DNA from: CAVSJO01 sp963728445
GTDB lineage: Bacteria; Gemmatimonadota; Gemmatimonadetes; Longimicrobiales; RSA9
Assembly (NCBI GenBank): GCA_963728445.1
Contig: CAVSJO010000006.1
Coordinates: 434,001-498,000, forward strand
Length of the DNA stretch: 64,000 nt
Reading direction: 5' to 3'
Shown: piece after piece, positions 16,769 to 25,138 of the stretch
Numbering within the stretch: position 1 is the first letter of the stretch
Layout of the letters: each line of letters opens with the position of its first letter
Notes under the pieces: generated by a model
Seen by the model: the letters and a program-made list of their open reading frames with translations, nothing else
Told to the model about the DNA's origin: nothing
Databases searched by the model: none
Made by a program: the position numbers and the translations under genes

Positions 16769-17983
16769 ATGATGAAGGTTTCCGAGTACCGGGCGAAGCT
16801 GCGTGAGCTCTACGACTGGGAGCCGTACCTCCTCGAGAACTCCGGGCTTCCCGGACCGAGGGGGAACCTGGAGCTGATGCAGGCCGTGGCGGCGGAGGGG
16901 AAGACCGAACGTTTCTTCTCCTTCCTCCGCTGGACGCCTGAACGTGCTCCGGCCGGGAGCCGGGAGGAGTACCTCGCGGCATGCGGCGCCATCGGGCTGG
17001 GGGAGAGCGCTGGGCGTGGAGAGCGCGGGTTGCTGGCCCGGATGCGAATGATCGCCGCCGACCCCCGCTGGCGGGTACGCGAGGGCGTCGCGATGGGCCT
17101 CCAGCGGTTCGGCGATCTCGACCTGAACGGGCTGCTGCAGGAGATGCGGGCGTGGACACGGGGAGGGCCGCTGCAGCGCCGGGCGGTCGTCGCGGCGCTG
17201 GCCGAGCCCCGGCTCCTGCAGAAGCCGGACGCGGCGGAGTCGGTGCTGGACATCTTCGATCGGGTCACGGCGTCCCTGTTGGAGGAAACGGATCGTCATT
17301 CGTCGGAGAACGAGGCGCTCCGGAAGGCGCTGGGCTACGGATGGAGCGTGGCCATCGCCGCCTCCCCGAAGGTGGGCCGCAAGCTGTTCGAGCAGTGGGC
17401 CAGGAACGACGATCCCGACGTCCGGTGGATCGTCCGCGAGAACCTGAAGAAGCACCGGCTGGAGGTGGCCGACCCGAAGTGGGCCGCGAAGATGCGCGAC
17501 CGGTTCGGTGTGAAGCTGGAGCGCCCCCCCCGCGAAGAGAAGGCACCGGCGGCGAAGGCCGCCCCGGCCGCGAAGACACCCGTGAAGAAGGCGGCGGCGA
17601 AGAAGGCGGCGGCCCGGAAGCCCGCGGCGAAGGCGGCGGCCGGGAAGTCCGCAACCAGGAAGGCCGCACCGAAGAAGGCCGCCCCCAAGAAGGCCACCCC
17701 GAAGAAGGCTGCACCGAAGAAGGCAGCCCCCAAGAAGGCAGCCCCGAAGAAGGCGGCCCCGAAGAAGGCAGCCCCGAAGAAGGCAGCCCCGAAGAAGGCA
17801 GCCCCGAAGAAGGCAGCCCCGAAGAAGGCGGCCCCGAAGAAGGCAGCCCCGAAGAAGGCAGCCCCGAAGAAGGCGACCCCGAAGAAGGCAGCACCCAGGA
17901 AGTCGACCACGCGGCGGGCGGAGACCTCGGGCCGGTCGGCAGCGAAGAAGGGGAAGTCGCGGAGCGGACCCGGAAAGAAGTGA
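16769..17983 (+). CDS. HEAT-repeat protein with long histone H1-like KKAAP tail
   Basis: A two-part protein of 404 residues. Residues 1-240 are helical, with HEAT/Armadillo-like features (WRVREGVAMGLQRFGD, DVRWIVRENLKKHRLE), resembling DNA alkylation repair or HEAT adaptor proteins. From about residue 255 the sequence is Lys/Ala/Pro only, including some 16 tandem K-K-A-A-P units, ending in STTRRAETSGRSAAKKGKS. Such tails resemble histone H1 and bacterial Hc1/AlgP-like proteins and should bind DNA or RNA without sequence specificity. The start ATG 16769 follows TGGAGG at 7-bp spacing; the ATG at 16742 is less likely. The stop overlaps the GTG of the next gene. Confidence 0.85.
   Translation: MMKVSEYRAKLRELYDWEPYLLENSGLPGPRGNLELMQAVAAEGKTERFFSFLRWTPERAPAGSREEYLAACGAIGLGESAGRGERGLLARMRMIAADPRWRVREGVAMGLQRFGDLDLNGLLQEMRAWTRGGPLQRRAVVAALAEPRLLQKPDAAESVLDIFDRVTASLLEETDRHSSENEALRKALGYGWSVAIAASPKVGRKLFEQWARNDDPDVRWIVRENLKKHRLEVADPKWAAKMRDRFGVKLERPPREEKAPAAKAAPAAKTPVKKAAAKKAAARKPAAKAAAGKSATRKAAPKKAAPKKATPKKAAPKKAAPKKAAPKKAAPKKAAPKKAAPKKAAPKKAAPKKAAPKKAAPKKAAPKKATPKKAAPRKSTTRRAETSGRSAAKKGKSRSGPGKK
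17656..17895 (+). repeat. Tandem 15-bp coding repeat, about 16 units
   Basis: The unit AAGAAGGCAGCCCCG (K-K-A-A-P) is repeated about 16 times with silent or A-to-T changes. Because the unit is a multiple of three, copy-number change keeps the frame. It also leaves the antisense and shifted frames open, which creates long false reading frames here. Confidence 0.9.
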
Positions 17984-18639
17984 CCGCGGGTTCGGACGCG
18001 GTCACGGAGATCCGCCTGGAGGACCGGCGGCTAGACTGGTTCGAGCAGCTCCAGCGGGTGCAGGATGCCGTGGCGGCGTTCCTGCTCGCGCCGGCGGGCT
18101 GGCGGCGGGTGCAGGGTGGCGGGACCGGGAGGGCCCTCGGTCTGGTGGAGCTCGCGGCGGTTGTCGCACTGGCGCTCGTGCTGGTGCTGGAGTTGGCGCG
18201 CACGCGCCGGAGCGGCCACGACCGCGCTCACGGCGGTCGCGTCGCGGCCGCCACGCTCCTTGGCGGAGCCGTCCTCCTCGTCGAGGCGTTGGCCGGGTGG
18301 CAGGACGGGGGCCGCCTCTTCCGCCCGATCCTCCTGAGCGGGCTCTCCGGTGTCGGGTTCGGCTTCGCAGGTCCTGCGCTGGAGGGCAGACGCCGCGCGG
18401 TACGCAGGCTGCGCATCGACCCGGCGGGCATCGAGCTTCGCATGTCGCGCATCCGAAGAGTCCGCTTCGCGTGGTCCGGGCTCGCGGCCGTGGAGGCCAC
18501 GGCCTCGGAGGTGCGATTCACGACGCCGCAGGGGCGGACGCGGGTGGTGCGGTTGGGCCGGTACCGCAACGGTCAGGAAATCGCCGACGCGATCCGCTCC
18601 GCGGCGGCGGAACGACTTATCCCGAAGAGGGCAGGGTAG
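17980..18639 (+). CDS. Small membrane protein with C-terminal PH-like domain, coupled to the HEAT gene
   Basis: A 219-residue protein starting at GTG 17980, whose codon overlaps the TGA of the HEAT/H1-like gene; GGAAAGAA precedes it. There are two to four hydrophobic segments between residues 48 and 130 (LGLVELAAVVALALVLVLEL; AAATLLGGAVLLVEALAGW; PILLSGLSGVGFGFAGPAL). The C-terminal 80 residues (LRIDPAGIELRM, VRFAWSGLAAVEATASEVRF, RVVRLGRYRNGQEIADAI) look like a small PH/YdbT-type beta domain. Function is unknown. The overlap suggests it is made with the DNA-binding-like partner, which it could tether to the membrane. Confidence 0.7.
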   Translation: MTAGSDAVTEIRLEDRRLDWFEQLQRVQDAVAAFLLAPAGWRRVQGGGTGRALGLVELAAVVALALVLVLELARTRRSGHDRAHGGRVAAATLLGGAVLLVEALAGWQDGGRLFRPILLSGLSGVGFGFAGPALEGRRRAVRRLRIDPAGIELRMSRIRRVRFAWSGLAAVEATASEVRFTTPQGRTRVVRLGRYRNGQEIADAIRSAAAERLIPKRAG

Positions 18640-18657
18640 GGCGGAAGGAGCCCCGCG

Positions 18658-19347
18658 TCAGACTCCGGTGGTCTCGGCGCCCCAGAGGAGCTTGTGGAGC
18701 TGGAGCTGGAAGCGAACGGGCAGCCGGTCCTCGACGATCCAGTCGGCCAGCTCGCGGAAGTCCTGGCTGCCCCATACGGGTGAGAACAGGATGGCCCGGA
18801 GGTCGCCGCTCCGGACGCGCTCGACGAGAGACGGCGGACGTGCGGCGGCATCGGCGTGCCGCCCGAGGACCGCTTCCCGGGCCCACTCGTAGTCCTTCCG
18901 ATCGGCGATGACCAGCTTCACCTCGTCTCTGCCCGACAGGCGGTCCAGGTTCTGCCACCGGTTCCGCTCCGATTCGCCGGAGCCAGGGCACTTCAGGTCC
19001 ATGATCAGGTGGGCCCTGCGGTCGAGGGGCGCCACGTCGACGGCCCCCGACGTCTCCACCAGGACCGTGAACCCCTCATCCAGCAGCCGGGCGGCGAGCT
19101 CGAAGGCGCCGGGATGGATCAGGGGCTCGCCCCCCGTGATTTCGACCAGGGACGTGCCGATCCCGGCGCAGCGCTCGACGATGGCGTCGATTTCGATCTT
19201 CTCGCCGCCGTGGAAGGCGTACTCCGTGTCGCACCACACGCACCGCAGCGGACACCCCGTGAGGCGCACGAAGGTGCACGGCAGTCCCGCCCACGTGCTC
19301 TCGCCCTGGACCGAGTGGAAGATCTCGGTCACGCGCAGGAACGCCAT
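18658..19347 (-). CDS. queE: 7-carboxy-7-deazaguanine synthase QueE
   Basis: A radical SAM enzyme making 7-carboxy-7-deazaguanine for queuosine. The 229-residue protein starts at ATG 19347. HSVQGEST is the substrate-loop signature of the family. The [4Fe-4S] cysteines are C32, C36 and C39 (CPLRCVWC), in the canonical CX3CX2C spacing. T-G-G-E-P (71-75) binds the SAM amino group. The end QLQLHKLLWG is typical. It starts 5 bp after the proline dehydrogenase stop, so it is the last gene of a three-gene operon. queG for the final epoxyqueuosine step is 18 kb away in the same window. Confidence 0.95.
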   Translation of the reverse strand: MAFLRVTEIFHSVQGESTWAGLPCTFVRLTGCPLRCVWCDTEYAFHGGEKIEIDAIVERCAGIGTSLVEITGGEPLIHPGAFELAARLLDEGFTVLVETSGAVDVAPLDRRAHLIMDLKCPGSGESERNRWQNLDRLSGRDEVKLVIADRKDYEWAREAVLGRHADAAARPPSLVERVRSGDLRAILFSPVWGSQDFRELADWIVEDRLPVRFQLQLHKLLWGAETTGV

Positions 19348-19352
19348 GCGTG

Positions 19353-20306
19353 CTAGCGCCGCTTCCCGTTGCCGACGAGGAATCCGAACGGCGACTCCCG
19401 GACGATGGACGAGAGGATGAAGAAGACGTTGGCCGGGCGTTCGGCGAGGCGCCGCATGAAGTAGGGATACCAGGCGCCGCCGAACGGCACGTACACCCGC
19501 AGGTTGTAACCCTGGCCGTGCACCCACCCCTGCAGGTCCCGCCGCACGCCGTACAGCATCTGGAACTCGAAACGGTCGCGTGCGATGTCCTTCTCCTTCA
19601 CGAAGCGGGTCGTGGCCCGGATCATCGCTTCGTCGTGGGTGGCGATGCCGGGGTAGGTCCCCTTTCCGACCAGGTCGCGCATGAGCTGGACGAAGTTGGC
19701 GTCGACCTCCGCCTTCTCGGGGAACGCAACGGTCGGTGGTTCCTTGTAGGCGCCCTTGCACAGCCGGACGCGGACACCGAGGTCGTTGAGCACGTCCACG
19801 TCGCCGGCGCTCCGGTACAGGTAGGACTGGATGACCACGCCGCAATTCCGGTGTCCCTCGTCCCAGACACGGCGGAAGAAGTCGAGCGTGCGCTGGGTGT
19901 AGTCGCTGCCCTCCATGTCGAACCGAACGAAGAGACCGTGCTCCGCCGCGCGCTCCAGGATCGTGGTGGCGTTGGCGTGCAGGAAGCTCTCGTCGATGTC
20001 CTGGCCGAGCTGGGTCAGCTTCACGGACACGTTCGCGTCCAGCCCGTCCGCCGCGATGCGGTCGACGACGGTGAGGATCACGTCCCGGGCGGCCTCGGCT
20101 TCGGCCCGGCTCTCGACGGCCTCGCCCAGATAATCCAGCGACGCCGAGATGCCGCCCGCGTTGAGCTCCTTCACGGCGCGGGCCGCGTCGGCGACGCTCT
20201 CGCCGGCGACGAATCGCCGGGCGACCGCGCGGGCGAATGGGGCGTCCGTCGCCAGCCTGCGGGCGAGGCGGTTCTCACTGAGGAAGAGGAACCCTTCTCG
20301 AAGCAT
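19353..20306 (-). CDS. Proline dehydrogenase (monofunctional)
   Basis: Flavin-dependent oxidation of proline to pyrroline-5-carboxylate, feeding electrons to quinone. The 317-residue protein is the short monofunctional type, with a TIM barrel: SVKLTQLGQDID, RFDMEGSDYTQRTLDFF, RLCKGAYKEP (substrate and FAD contacts), GIATHDE, EFQMLYGVRRDLQ, and the C-terminal FMRRLAERPANVFF that binds proline carboxylate. No P5C dehydrogenase is visible in the window. The preceding small hypothetical gene ends 1 bp upstream and queE follows after 5 bp, so all three are co-transcribed. Confidence 0.95.
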   Translation of the reverse strand: MLREGFLFLSENRLARRLATDAPFARAVARRFVAGESVADAARAVKELNAGGISASLDYLGEAVESRAEAEAARDVILTVVDRIAADGLDANVSVKLTQLGQDIDESFLHANATTILERAAEHGLFVRFDMEGSDYTQRTLDFFRRVWDEGHRNCGVVIQSYLYRSAGDVDVLNDLGVRVRLCKGAYKEPPTVAFPEKAEVDANFVQLMRDLVGKGTYPGIATHDEAMIRATTRFVKEKDIARDRFEFQMLYGVRRDLQGWVHGQGYNLRVYVPFGGAWYPYFMRRLAERPANVFFILSSIVRESPFGFLVGNGKRR

Positions 20307-20307
20307 G

Positions 20308-20772
20308 CTAGTCCTCCATCATGGCGCGGTGCCGCGCGATGGCGGCATCGAGCGCTGCCTTGACCTCGAACAGCGAAAGCTCGAGGGCCGCGGCGCGTGC
20401 GTCCTCCTCGCTTGCGGCGCGTGCGACGTCTTCCGACTCGATGTGGCTCATGATCCCCGCGCCCGTCGCGGCCCACCGGATGAAGAGGAGGAAGGCGGCC
20501 CAGGCGTCGTCGGCTCCGTCCTCGCCCTGCCGCTCGACGTCGACGGCCACCGTGTACGGCTGCTCGTCGCTGCCGGTGAACGCGGGCGGCCGGTCGTGCT
20601 TCTCGATGTAGCCGCCGAGTGTGACGTCCAGTCCCGCCTCGGGGTCGTCACGCACCTCGATGGCCCTTCGGACGACGTCGAAGCTTCCGACTTCGCCGTC
20701 GACCGCACCGTTCCGCGCGGCCCCCTCCCGCAGCCGCCCGATGAGGTCGTCCCCCTGCCCGTCGTCGTGCAT
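20308..20772 (-). CDS. Hypothetical protein, first gene of the proDH-queE operon
   Basis: A 154-residue acidic soluble protein from ATG 20772. No family recognised. It has a beta-rich central part (SFDVVRRAIEV, DVTLGGYIEK, PYTVAVDVERQGEDGADDAW), then a helical, Ala/Glu-rich C-terminal third (ESEDVARAASEEDARAAALELSLFEVKAALDAA) that could form a coiled coil. A longer upstream frame is Arg-rich and not credible. The stop lies 1 bp from the proline dehydrogenase start. Confidence 0.65.
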   Translation of the reverse strand: MHDDGQGDDLIGRLREGAARNGAVDGEVGSFDVVRRAIEVRDDPEAGLDVTLGGYIEKHDRPPAFTGSDEQPYTVAVDVERQGEDGADDAWAAFLLFIRWAATGAGIMSHIESEDVARAASEEDARAAALELSLFEVKAALDAAIARHRAMMED

Positions 20773-20927
20773 GGCGCCCGCCCTTCCGGTTTTGCGGCTG
20801 ATCCTGTCGGGAGAGTCGCAAGTTTCGCGCGGGCGGGCAAGCGCCGGCCGCTGCCGGCTTCCCACCGCACGCCTCGGCGCGTACCCTGCGTGACGGACGC
20901 GGAACGCAATCCTGCGAGAGGAGAAGC

Positions 20928-21977
20928 ATGAAGGCGGCGATTTTCCACGAGAACGGCGGTCCGGAGGTCGTGCGGATCGAGGACGTCGAGCGGCCGAAGC
21001 CGGGTGAGGGTGAGGCGCTGGTCGAGGTGAAGGCCGCGGCGATGAACCACCTGGATCTGTGGGTCCGGCGCGGGCTGCCCGTGGACACGACGATGCCCCA
21101 CATCGGAGGTTCGGACGTGGCCGGTGTGCTGGCGGAGCTCGGGCCCGGCGTCGTGTCGGGCGGCCCCGGGCCGGGCGGCTCCGGGATCGAACCGGGGGAC
21201 CGGGTCGTCGTGAACCCCGCCCTCTGGTGCGGCCGGTGCGCGTGGTGCGCGCGGGGGGAGCACCCCCTGTGCGCCGAGTTCCGGATCCTGGGAGAGCACG
21301 TGAACGGCGGCTTCGCCGAGTACGTCGTGGTGCCCGCCGAGAACCTGTACCGTGTCCCGGACGGGATGGACTGGCCGCGGGCGGCGGCGTGGCCGCTCGT
21401 GTTCCAGACGGCGTGGCGGGGCCTCATCGGGCGTGGGCGGCTGAAGGCGGGAGAGCGCGTGCTCGTGACGGCCGCGTCGGGCGGCGTCGGCAGCGCCGCC
21501 GTCCAGATCGCGAAGCTGGCGGGGGCGGAGGTGTTCGCCGCCACGTCCACGGACACCGTCGACGCGGTGAAGGGGCTCGGAGCGGACGTCGTCTACGACC
21601 GGCTGGAGGTGGACGTCTCGAAGGAGCTCTGGCGCGACACCGGGAAGCGGGGCGTGGACCTCATCCTCGATTCCGTCGGGGAGGCGACGTGGTACGGCAA
21701 CCTGCGCGCGCTCGCGAAGGGCGGCCGCCTCGTCGCCTACGGCGCCACCACGGGCCCGAAGGCGGAGACCGACGTTCGACTTCTGTTCTGGAACCAGATC
21801 GAGGTCCTCGGCACGACCATGGCGAGCCGCGCCGAGTTCGAAGAGGTCATGGCCCTGGTGATGGCGGGACGCTTCGAGCCCGTGGTTGACGTCGTGTGGC
21901 CCCTCGAGCGCGCCCGCGACGCCCACGAGCGGCTCGAGGAGGGCCGACAGTTCGGCAAGATCGTCCTGACGCCGTAG
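20928..21977 (+). CDS. Zinc-type alcohol dehydrogenase/quinone oxidoreductase (MDR family)
   Basis: A 349-residue medium-chain NAD(P)H-dependent dehydrogenase. ATG 20928 follows GAGAGGAGAAGC, a strong ribosome binding site. The GroES-like domain holds the structural zinc site C101, C104, C107, C115 (CGRCAWCARGEHPLC) but lacks the usual catalytic Cys near residue 40, which reads AAMNHLDLWVRRG. This matches the MDR subgroup of quinone oxidoreductase-like zinc-binding dehydrogenases. The Rossmann fold follows with VTAASGGVGSAAVQIAKLAG. The end (GKIVLTP) is typical. An extra Gly/Pro loop at residues 75-87 is unusual. Substrate unknown. It is convergent with glgP after 3 bp. Confidence 0.92.
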   Translation: MKAAIFHENGGPEVVRIEDVERPKPGEGEALVEVKAAAMNHLDLWVRRGLPVDTTMPHIGGSDVAGVLAELGPGVVSGGPGPGGSGIEPGDRVVVNPALWCGRCAWCARGEHPLCAEFRILGEHVNGGFAEYVVVPAENLYRVPDGMDWPRAAAWPLVFQTAWRGLIGRGRLKAGERVLVTAASGGVGSAAVQIAKLAGAEVFAATSTDTVDAVKGLGADVVYDRLEVDVSKELWRDTGKRGVDLILDSVGEATWYGNLRALAKGGRLVAYGATTGPKAETDVRLLFWNQIEVLGTTMASRAEFEEVMALVMAGRFEPVVDVVWPLERARDAHERLEEGRQFGKIVLTP

Positions 21978-21980
21978 CCG

Positions 21981-23684
21981 CTACGGGATCGCCATGGCGG
22001 CAGGCAGTCCGTATGCCGACGTGACGTACTGCAGCATCATGCGCTCGGTGTTGAAGAACGAGCCGTTTACGGAGATGGCGGTGCGCATGACGGCTGCCCA
22101 CTCGTCCGGGCGGCCGTGGAAGAGCGGCAGGACTGCGTTCTCCAGCTTGTCGTAGAGGTCCGCCGCGTCGCCGCCCCCGGTGCCGTTCCCGTCCCCCTTG
22201 CCCTCTTCCTCCCACGAGCTGCCGATGGACCAGCCGGTGATGCCCTCGATGTGGCCCTCGATCCACCATCCGTCCAGAACGCTCAGGCTCGGAACGCCGT
22301 TCAGCGCCGCCTTCATCCCGCTCGTTCCGGACGCCTCCTGCGGCCGCCGGGGCGTGTTCAGCCACACGTCGGTCCCGGCAACGAGCTTCGCCGCGAGCTC
22401 CATGTCGTAGCCGGCGAGCCAGAGCACGCGGACGTCGCCTTCCAGCTCCCGCGCCGCCTGGAACACCCGCCGGATGAGGTCCTTGCCCCCCTCGTCCCGG
22501 GGGTGCGCCTTCCCCGCGAAGACGAACTGGAGAGGGCCCGCGTCCCGGGCGATGCGGCGAAGTCGGTCCAGGTCGGAAAAGACGAGGGCCGCCCGCTTGT
22601 ACGGCGTCGCGCGCCGGGCGAACCCCACCGTCAGCGCCTCGGGATCGAGGCGGGCGCCGGTGCGTTCCTCGATCTCCCCGAACAGGGCCTGCTTCGCGTC
22701 GGCGTGGGCCGCCCGGATCTCGTCGAGCGGGATCTTCACGGCGTACCGCAGGTTGAAGGTTTCGCCCCGCCATTCGGGGATGTAGCGGTCGAACAGCGTC
22801 TGGAAGGGTGCGGACGTCCAGGTCCTGGCGTGCACACCGTTGGTGATCGACCCGATGGGGAAGCCGGGGAACATGTCCAGCGACACGTCCCGGTGTCGCA
22901 TGGCGACGCCGTTCAGGAAGCGCGACAGGTTGAGCGCGAGGCGCGTCATGTTCAGGTGGTCGTCGTCGCATCCCTGCGCCTCGCAGACGGTCTCCGCCCG
23001 GCTGGTGCCGAGGACCTGACGCACGAGCTCCAGGGGGAACCGGTCGTGCCCGGCGGGCACGGGCGTGTGCGTGGTGAAGACGCACTGGCGCCGCACCGCC
23101 TGGATGGCCTCGGGCGTCGGCGTGGACTCCCGCTCGAGGAGCGCCAGCCCCAGCAGGGCGGAGTGCCCCTCGTTCATGTGGTGCACGTCGATGCCGGTGT
23201 GACCGAGCGCCCGCAGCATGGCGACGCCGCCGAGCCCGAGTACCGCCTCCTGCCGGAGCCTCTGTCGCTCGTCACCGCCGTAGAGCTGCCGGGTGATGCC
23301 TCGATCCTGGGCGGCGTTCTCGGGGAGATCCGTGTCCAGAAGGTAGACGGGCACGTGATGCCCGGTGTAGCCCTGCACGTCGTACCGGAACGCGCGAACG
23401 CGGATGGGCCGCCCCTCGAGCTGGAGCGTGATCTTCGCCTTCTCCTGCGGCAGTCGCTCTTCGGGGTTCCACGTGAAGGGCTCCTCGGTCTGGTTGCCCT
23501 CCTCGTCCAGGCGCTGCCGGAAGTAGCCCTCCCGGTGGACGAGCGTGACCGCGACCATCCGGACTTCCAGGTCGGCCGCCGCGCGGATCGTGTCGCCCGC
23601 GAGCACGCCCAGGCCGCCCGAGTACGTGGGCAGTCCGTTCTCCAGCCCGATCTCCATGGAAAAATAGGCAACGCGCCGCCTCAT
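21981..23684 (-). CDS. glgP: Alpha-glucan (glycogen/maltodextrin) phosphorylase, short GT35 form
   Basis: Releases glucose-1-phosphate from alpha-1,4-glucans. The 567-residue protein belongs to the shorter GlgP type found in many bacteria and archaea. The N-terminus AYFSMEIGLENGLPTYSGGL is diagnostic. Other landmarks are DVHHMNEGHSALLGL, THTPVPAGHDRFP, SITNGVHARTW, FARRATPYKRA, and the PLP-binding EASGTSGMKAALNGV with K458. A Gly/Asp/Glu-rich insertion (EEEGKGDGNGTGGGDA) near the C-terminus is not usual. The start is ATG 23684. It stands alone behind the CBS-domain operon. Confidence 0.96.
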   Translation of the reverse strand: MRRRVAYFSMEIGLENGLPTYSGGLGVLAGDTIRAAADLEVRMVAVTLVHREGYFRQRLDEEGNQTEEPFTWNPEERLPQEKAKITLQLEGRPIRVRAFRYDVQGYTGHHVPVYLLDTDLPENAAQDRGITRQLYGGDERQRLRQEAVLGLGGVAMLRALGHTGIDVHHMNEGHSALLGLALLERESTPTPEAIQAVRRQCVFTTHTPVPAGHDRFPLELVRQVLGTSRAETVCEAQGCDDDHLNMTRLALNLSRFLNGVAMRHRDVSLDMFPGFPIGSITNGVHARTWTSAPFQTLFDRYIPEWRGETFNLRYAVKIPLDEIRAAHADAKQALFGEIEERTGARLDPEALTVGFARRATPYKRAALVFSDLDRLRRIARDAGPLQFVFAGKAHPRDEGGKDLIRRVFQAARELEGDVRVLWLAGYDMELAAKLVAGTDVWLNTPRRPQEASGTSGMKAALNGVPSLSVLDGWWIEGHIEGITGWSIGSSWEEEGKGDGNGTGGGDAADLYDKLENAVLPLFHGRPDEWAAVMRTAISVNGSFFNTERMMLQYVTSAYGLPAAMAIP

Positions 23685-23758
23685 GGCTCGAGCCCGGGGC
23701 GGGGAGAGTCTTCCGTGCGGTTGAAATTCGACATCATGCAGGCTCTGTCTGGCGTATC

Positions 23759-23790
23759 GAGGCCCCCAACCCTCGTCGGCGGGGGGCCTC
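23759..23790 (-). terminator. Possible terminator downstream of the CBS gene
   Basis: GAGGCCCCC at 23759-23767 pairs with GGGGGCCTC at 23782-23790 around a 14-nt loop, in the 167-bp gap between the CBS gene end and the glgP start. No U-run follows, so the terminator call is tentative. The rest of the gap holds nothing recognisable. Confidence 0.4.
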
Positions 23791-23851
23791 CTGGCCTGCA
23801 GAACCTATGCGAGGCGGGGCGGAAACGCGATCATCACGTCCGAATTGGTGG

Positions 23852-24358
23852 CTACTCCGCCAGCTCGGCCAGCACGTCCGTGGCGGACACGATGCCGACG
23901 AGGCGGTTCTTCTCCATCACGAGCGCCCGGTGGATTCCGGCTCGGGTGAGGAACGTCGCCAACTCGGTGATGGTGGCCTCCGGGCGGACCGTGAAGGTCG
24001 CCGGCGTCATGATCTCGCGCACCGTCCAGCCGTCGACGCCGCCACCGGCGACCCGGCGCAGCATGGGCGTCGCGAGGGAGGCCTCGGCGCCGGTGAACCA
24101 CGCGGGAAAGTCGGCGTTTCCTTGCGACGTCGCCCCGACGAGCCACGCGGGGGACTCGGCCTCGCTTGCCAGCGCGCGCACCACGTCCGCCGCAGAGACC
24201 ACGCCCACCACCCGCCCGTCCTCGTCGTCCACGACCGGCACACCGCTGATGTTCTCCTCGGTGAGCAGCCGGGCCAGGTCGCCGACGGCCGTGTCCGGGG
24301 CCACCGTCGTCACGTCCCGGCGCATGATCTCGCGCACCTGCCGTTTGCGAATCGACAT
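23852..24358 (-). CDS. Tandem CBS-domain protein
   Basis: A 168-residue stand-alone pair of CBS domains, an adenine-nucleotide-sensing module. CBS1 spans about residues 8-62 (VREIMRRDVTTVAPDTAVGD ... GVPVVDDEDGRVVGVVSAAD). CBS2 spans about 112-168 (VREIMTPATFTVRPEATITE ... HRALVMEKNRLVGIVSATDV). The linker of some 45 residues between them is longer than usual. The start is ATG 24358, 1 bp after the stop of the GyrI-like gene. An in-frame extension upstream overlaps that gene and is a shadow. Partner unknown. Confidence 0.9.
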   Translation of the reverse strand: MSIRKRQVREIMRRDVTTVAPDTAVGDLARLLTEENISGVPVVDDEDGRVVGVVSAADVVRALASEAESPAWLVGATSQGNADFPAWFTGAEASLATPMLRRVAGGGVDGWTVREIMTPATFTVRPEATITELATFLTRAGIHRALVMEKNRLVGIVSATDVLAELAE

Positions 24359-24359
24359 G

Positions 24360-24989
24360 TCAGCCTCCGATCTGGATGGGCTGCCGCAGGATCGTCCGGA
24401 GCCGCTCGGGCGCCACGCGGCGAGGATCGCCGAGGTATATCTCGTGGTGTAGACCGTGTGGCCTGCAGCCGTGCTCGCCGATGTAGCCGTGGAGCCGCCG
24501 AACCGTCTCGCCCATTGCGGCATACGGTCCGATGTGGAGGAGCTGCACGGCCAGCCCTTCGTGCCAGTCCTCGAGGCGGGCCTCGCCGGCGAGCCCCCGC
24601 AGGGCGGACCGGCGCGCGAGCGCCGCCCGCGCCCCGACGAGAAGGGCCTCGTCCACGGAGTCCGGCTGCCGGACCATGAGGGTCCAGCGCCAGGAGGCGG
24701 GATTCGACGACCCGTCGTCGGACCAGACCAGCCCCTCCAGCGGAAGGGGTCCGTACTCCACGCCCACGCTCCAGCGCAGGGCCGAGCGCAGGGCACCGGA
24801 AAGCTCGATGAGCGCGTCCGCCGCCTCCCCGAAGGCGGGCGATCCGGCCGGGTCGCCCTGCCCGTCCAGCATGAGGAACCGGAAGACGGGAACGTCCACC
24901 ACGGTCACCGTCGCCGCGGACGTGCGGTACAGTCCGCGGTACTCCCTGCGCAGATCCACGCGGGATAGTGTGTTGACGATCGTGGCCAT
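24360..24989 (-). CDS. GyrI-like small-molecule-binding domain protein
   Basis: A 209-residue cytoplasmic protein of the GyrI-like/COG4832 group, built on the SOUL-like fold that binds small hydrophobic molecules and is also found in BmrR-type regulators. Recognised by VDVPVFRFLMLDGQGDPAGS near the start, VGVEYGPLPLEGLVW in the middle and the signature end GLHHEIYLGDPRRVAPERL. No DNA-binding domain is present. The start is ATG 24989. The downstream CBS gene follows with a 1-bp gap, so they share a transcript. Confidence 0.85.
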   Translation of the reverse strand: MATIVNTLSRVDLRREYRGLYRTSAATVTVVDVPVFRFLMLDGQGDPAGSPAFGEAADALIELSGALRSALRWSVGVEYGPLPLEGLVWSDDGSSNPASWRWTLMVRQPDSVDEALLVGARAALARRSALRGLAGEARLEDWHEGLAVQLLHIGPYAAMGETVRRLHGYIGEHGCRPHGLHHEIYLGDPRRVAPERLRTILRQPIQIGG

Positions 24990-25138
24990 TCGGGCGCTCC
25001 TGGCTCGAGTGTCGCCGGCCGCGTGCGGCCGGGCGGTGGAGATCGAGAACGTACCCTCATGATGGCCCGTCCCGCCGCCCCGGGCTGTCGGGAAGGAGAG
25101 GAACCCGGGTCGGAATGCCCCCGACGCGGCTCGCGCCC

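Noticed and set aside
17656..17895. Repeat considered as a CRISPR array
   Set aside because: Units are 15 bp, contiguous and coding, with no spacers.
17335..17910. A minus-strand frame encoding tandem F-F-G-A-A units
   Set aside because: It is the antisense reading of the KKAAP repeat. No ribosome binding site or natural end, so not a gene.
16981..17979. Plus-strand frame rich in E-E-G-S-P repeats before the small membrane protein
   Set aside because: It is the shifted frame of the same 15-bp repeat. The real gene begins at GTG 17980.
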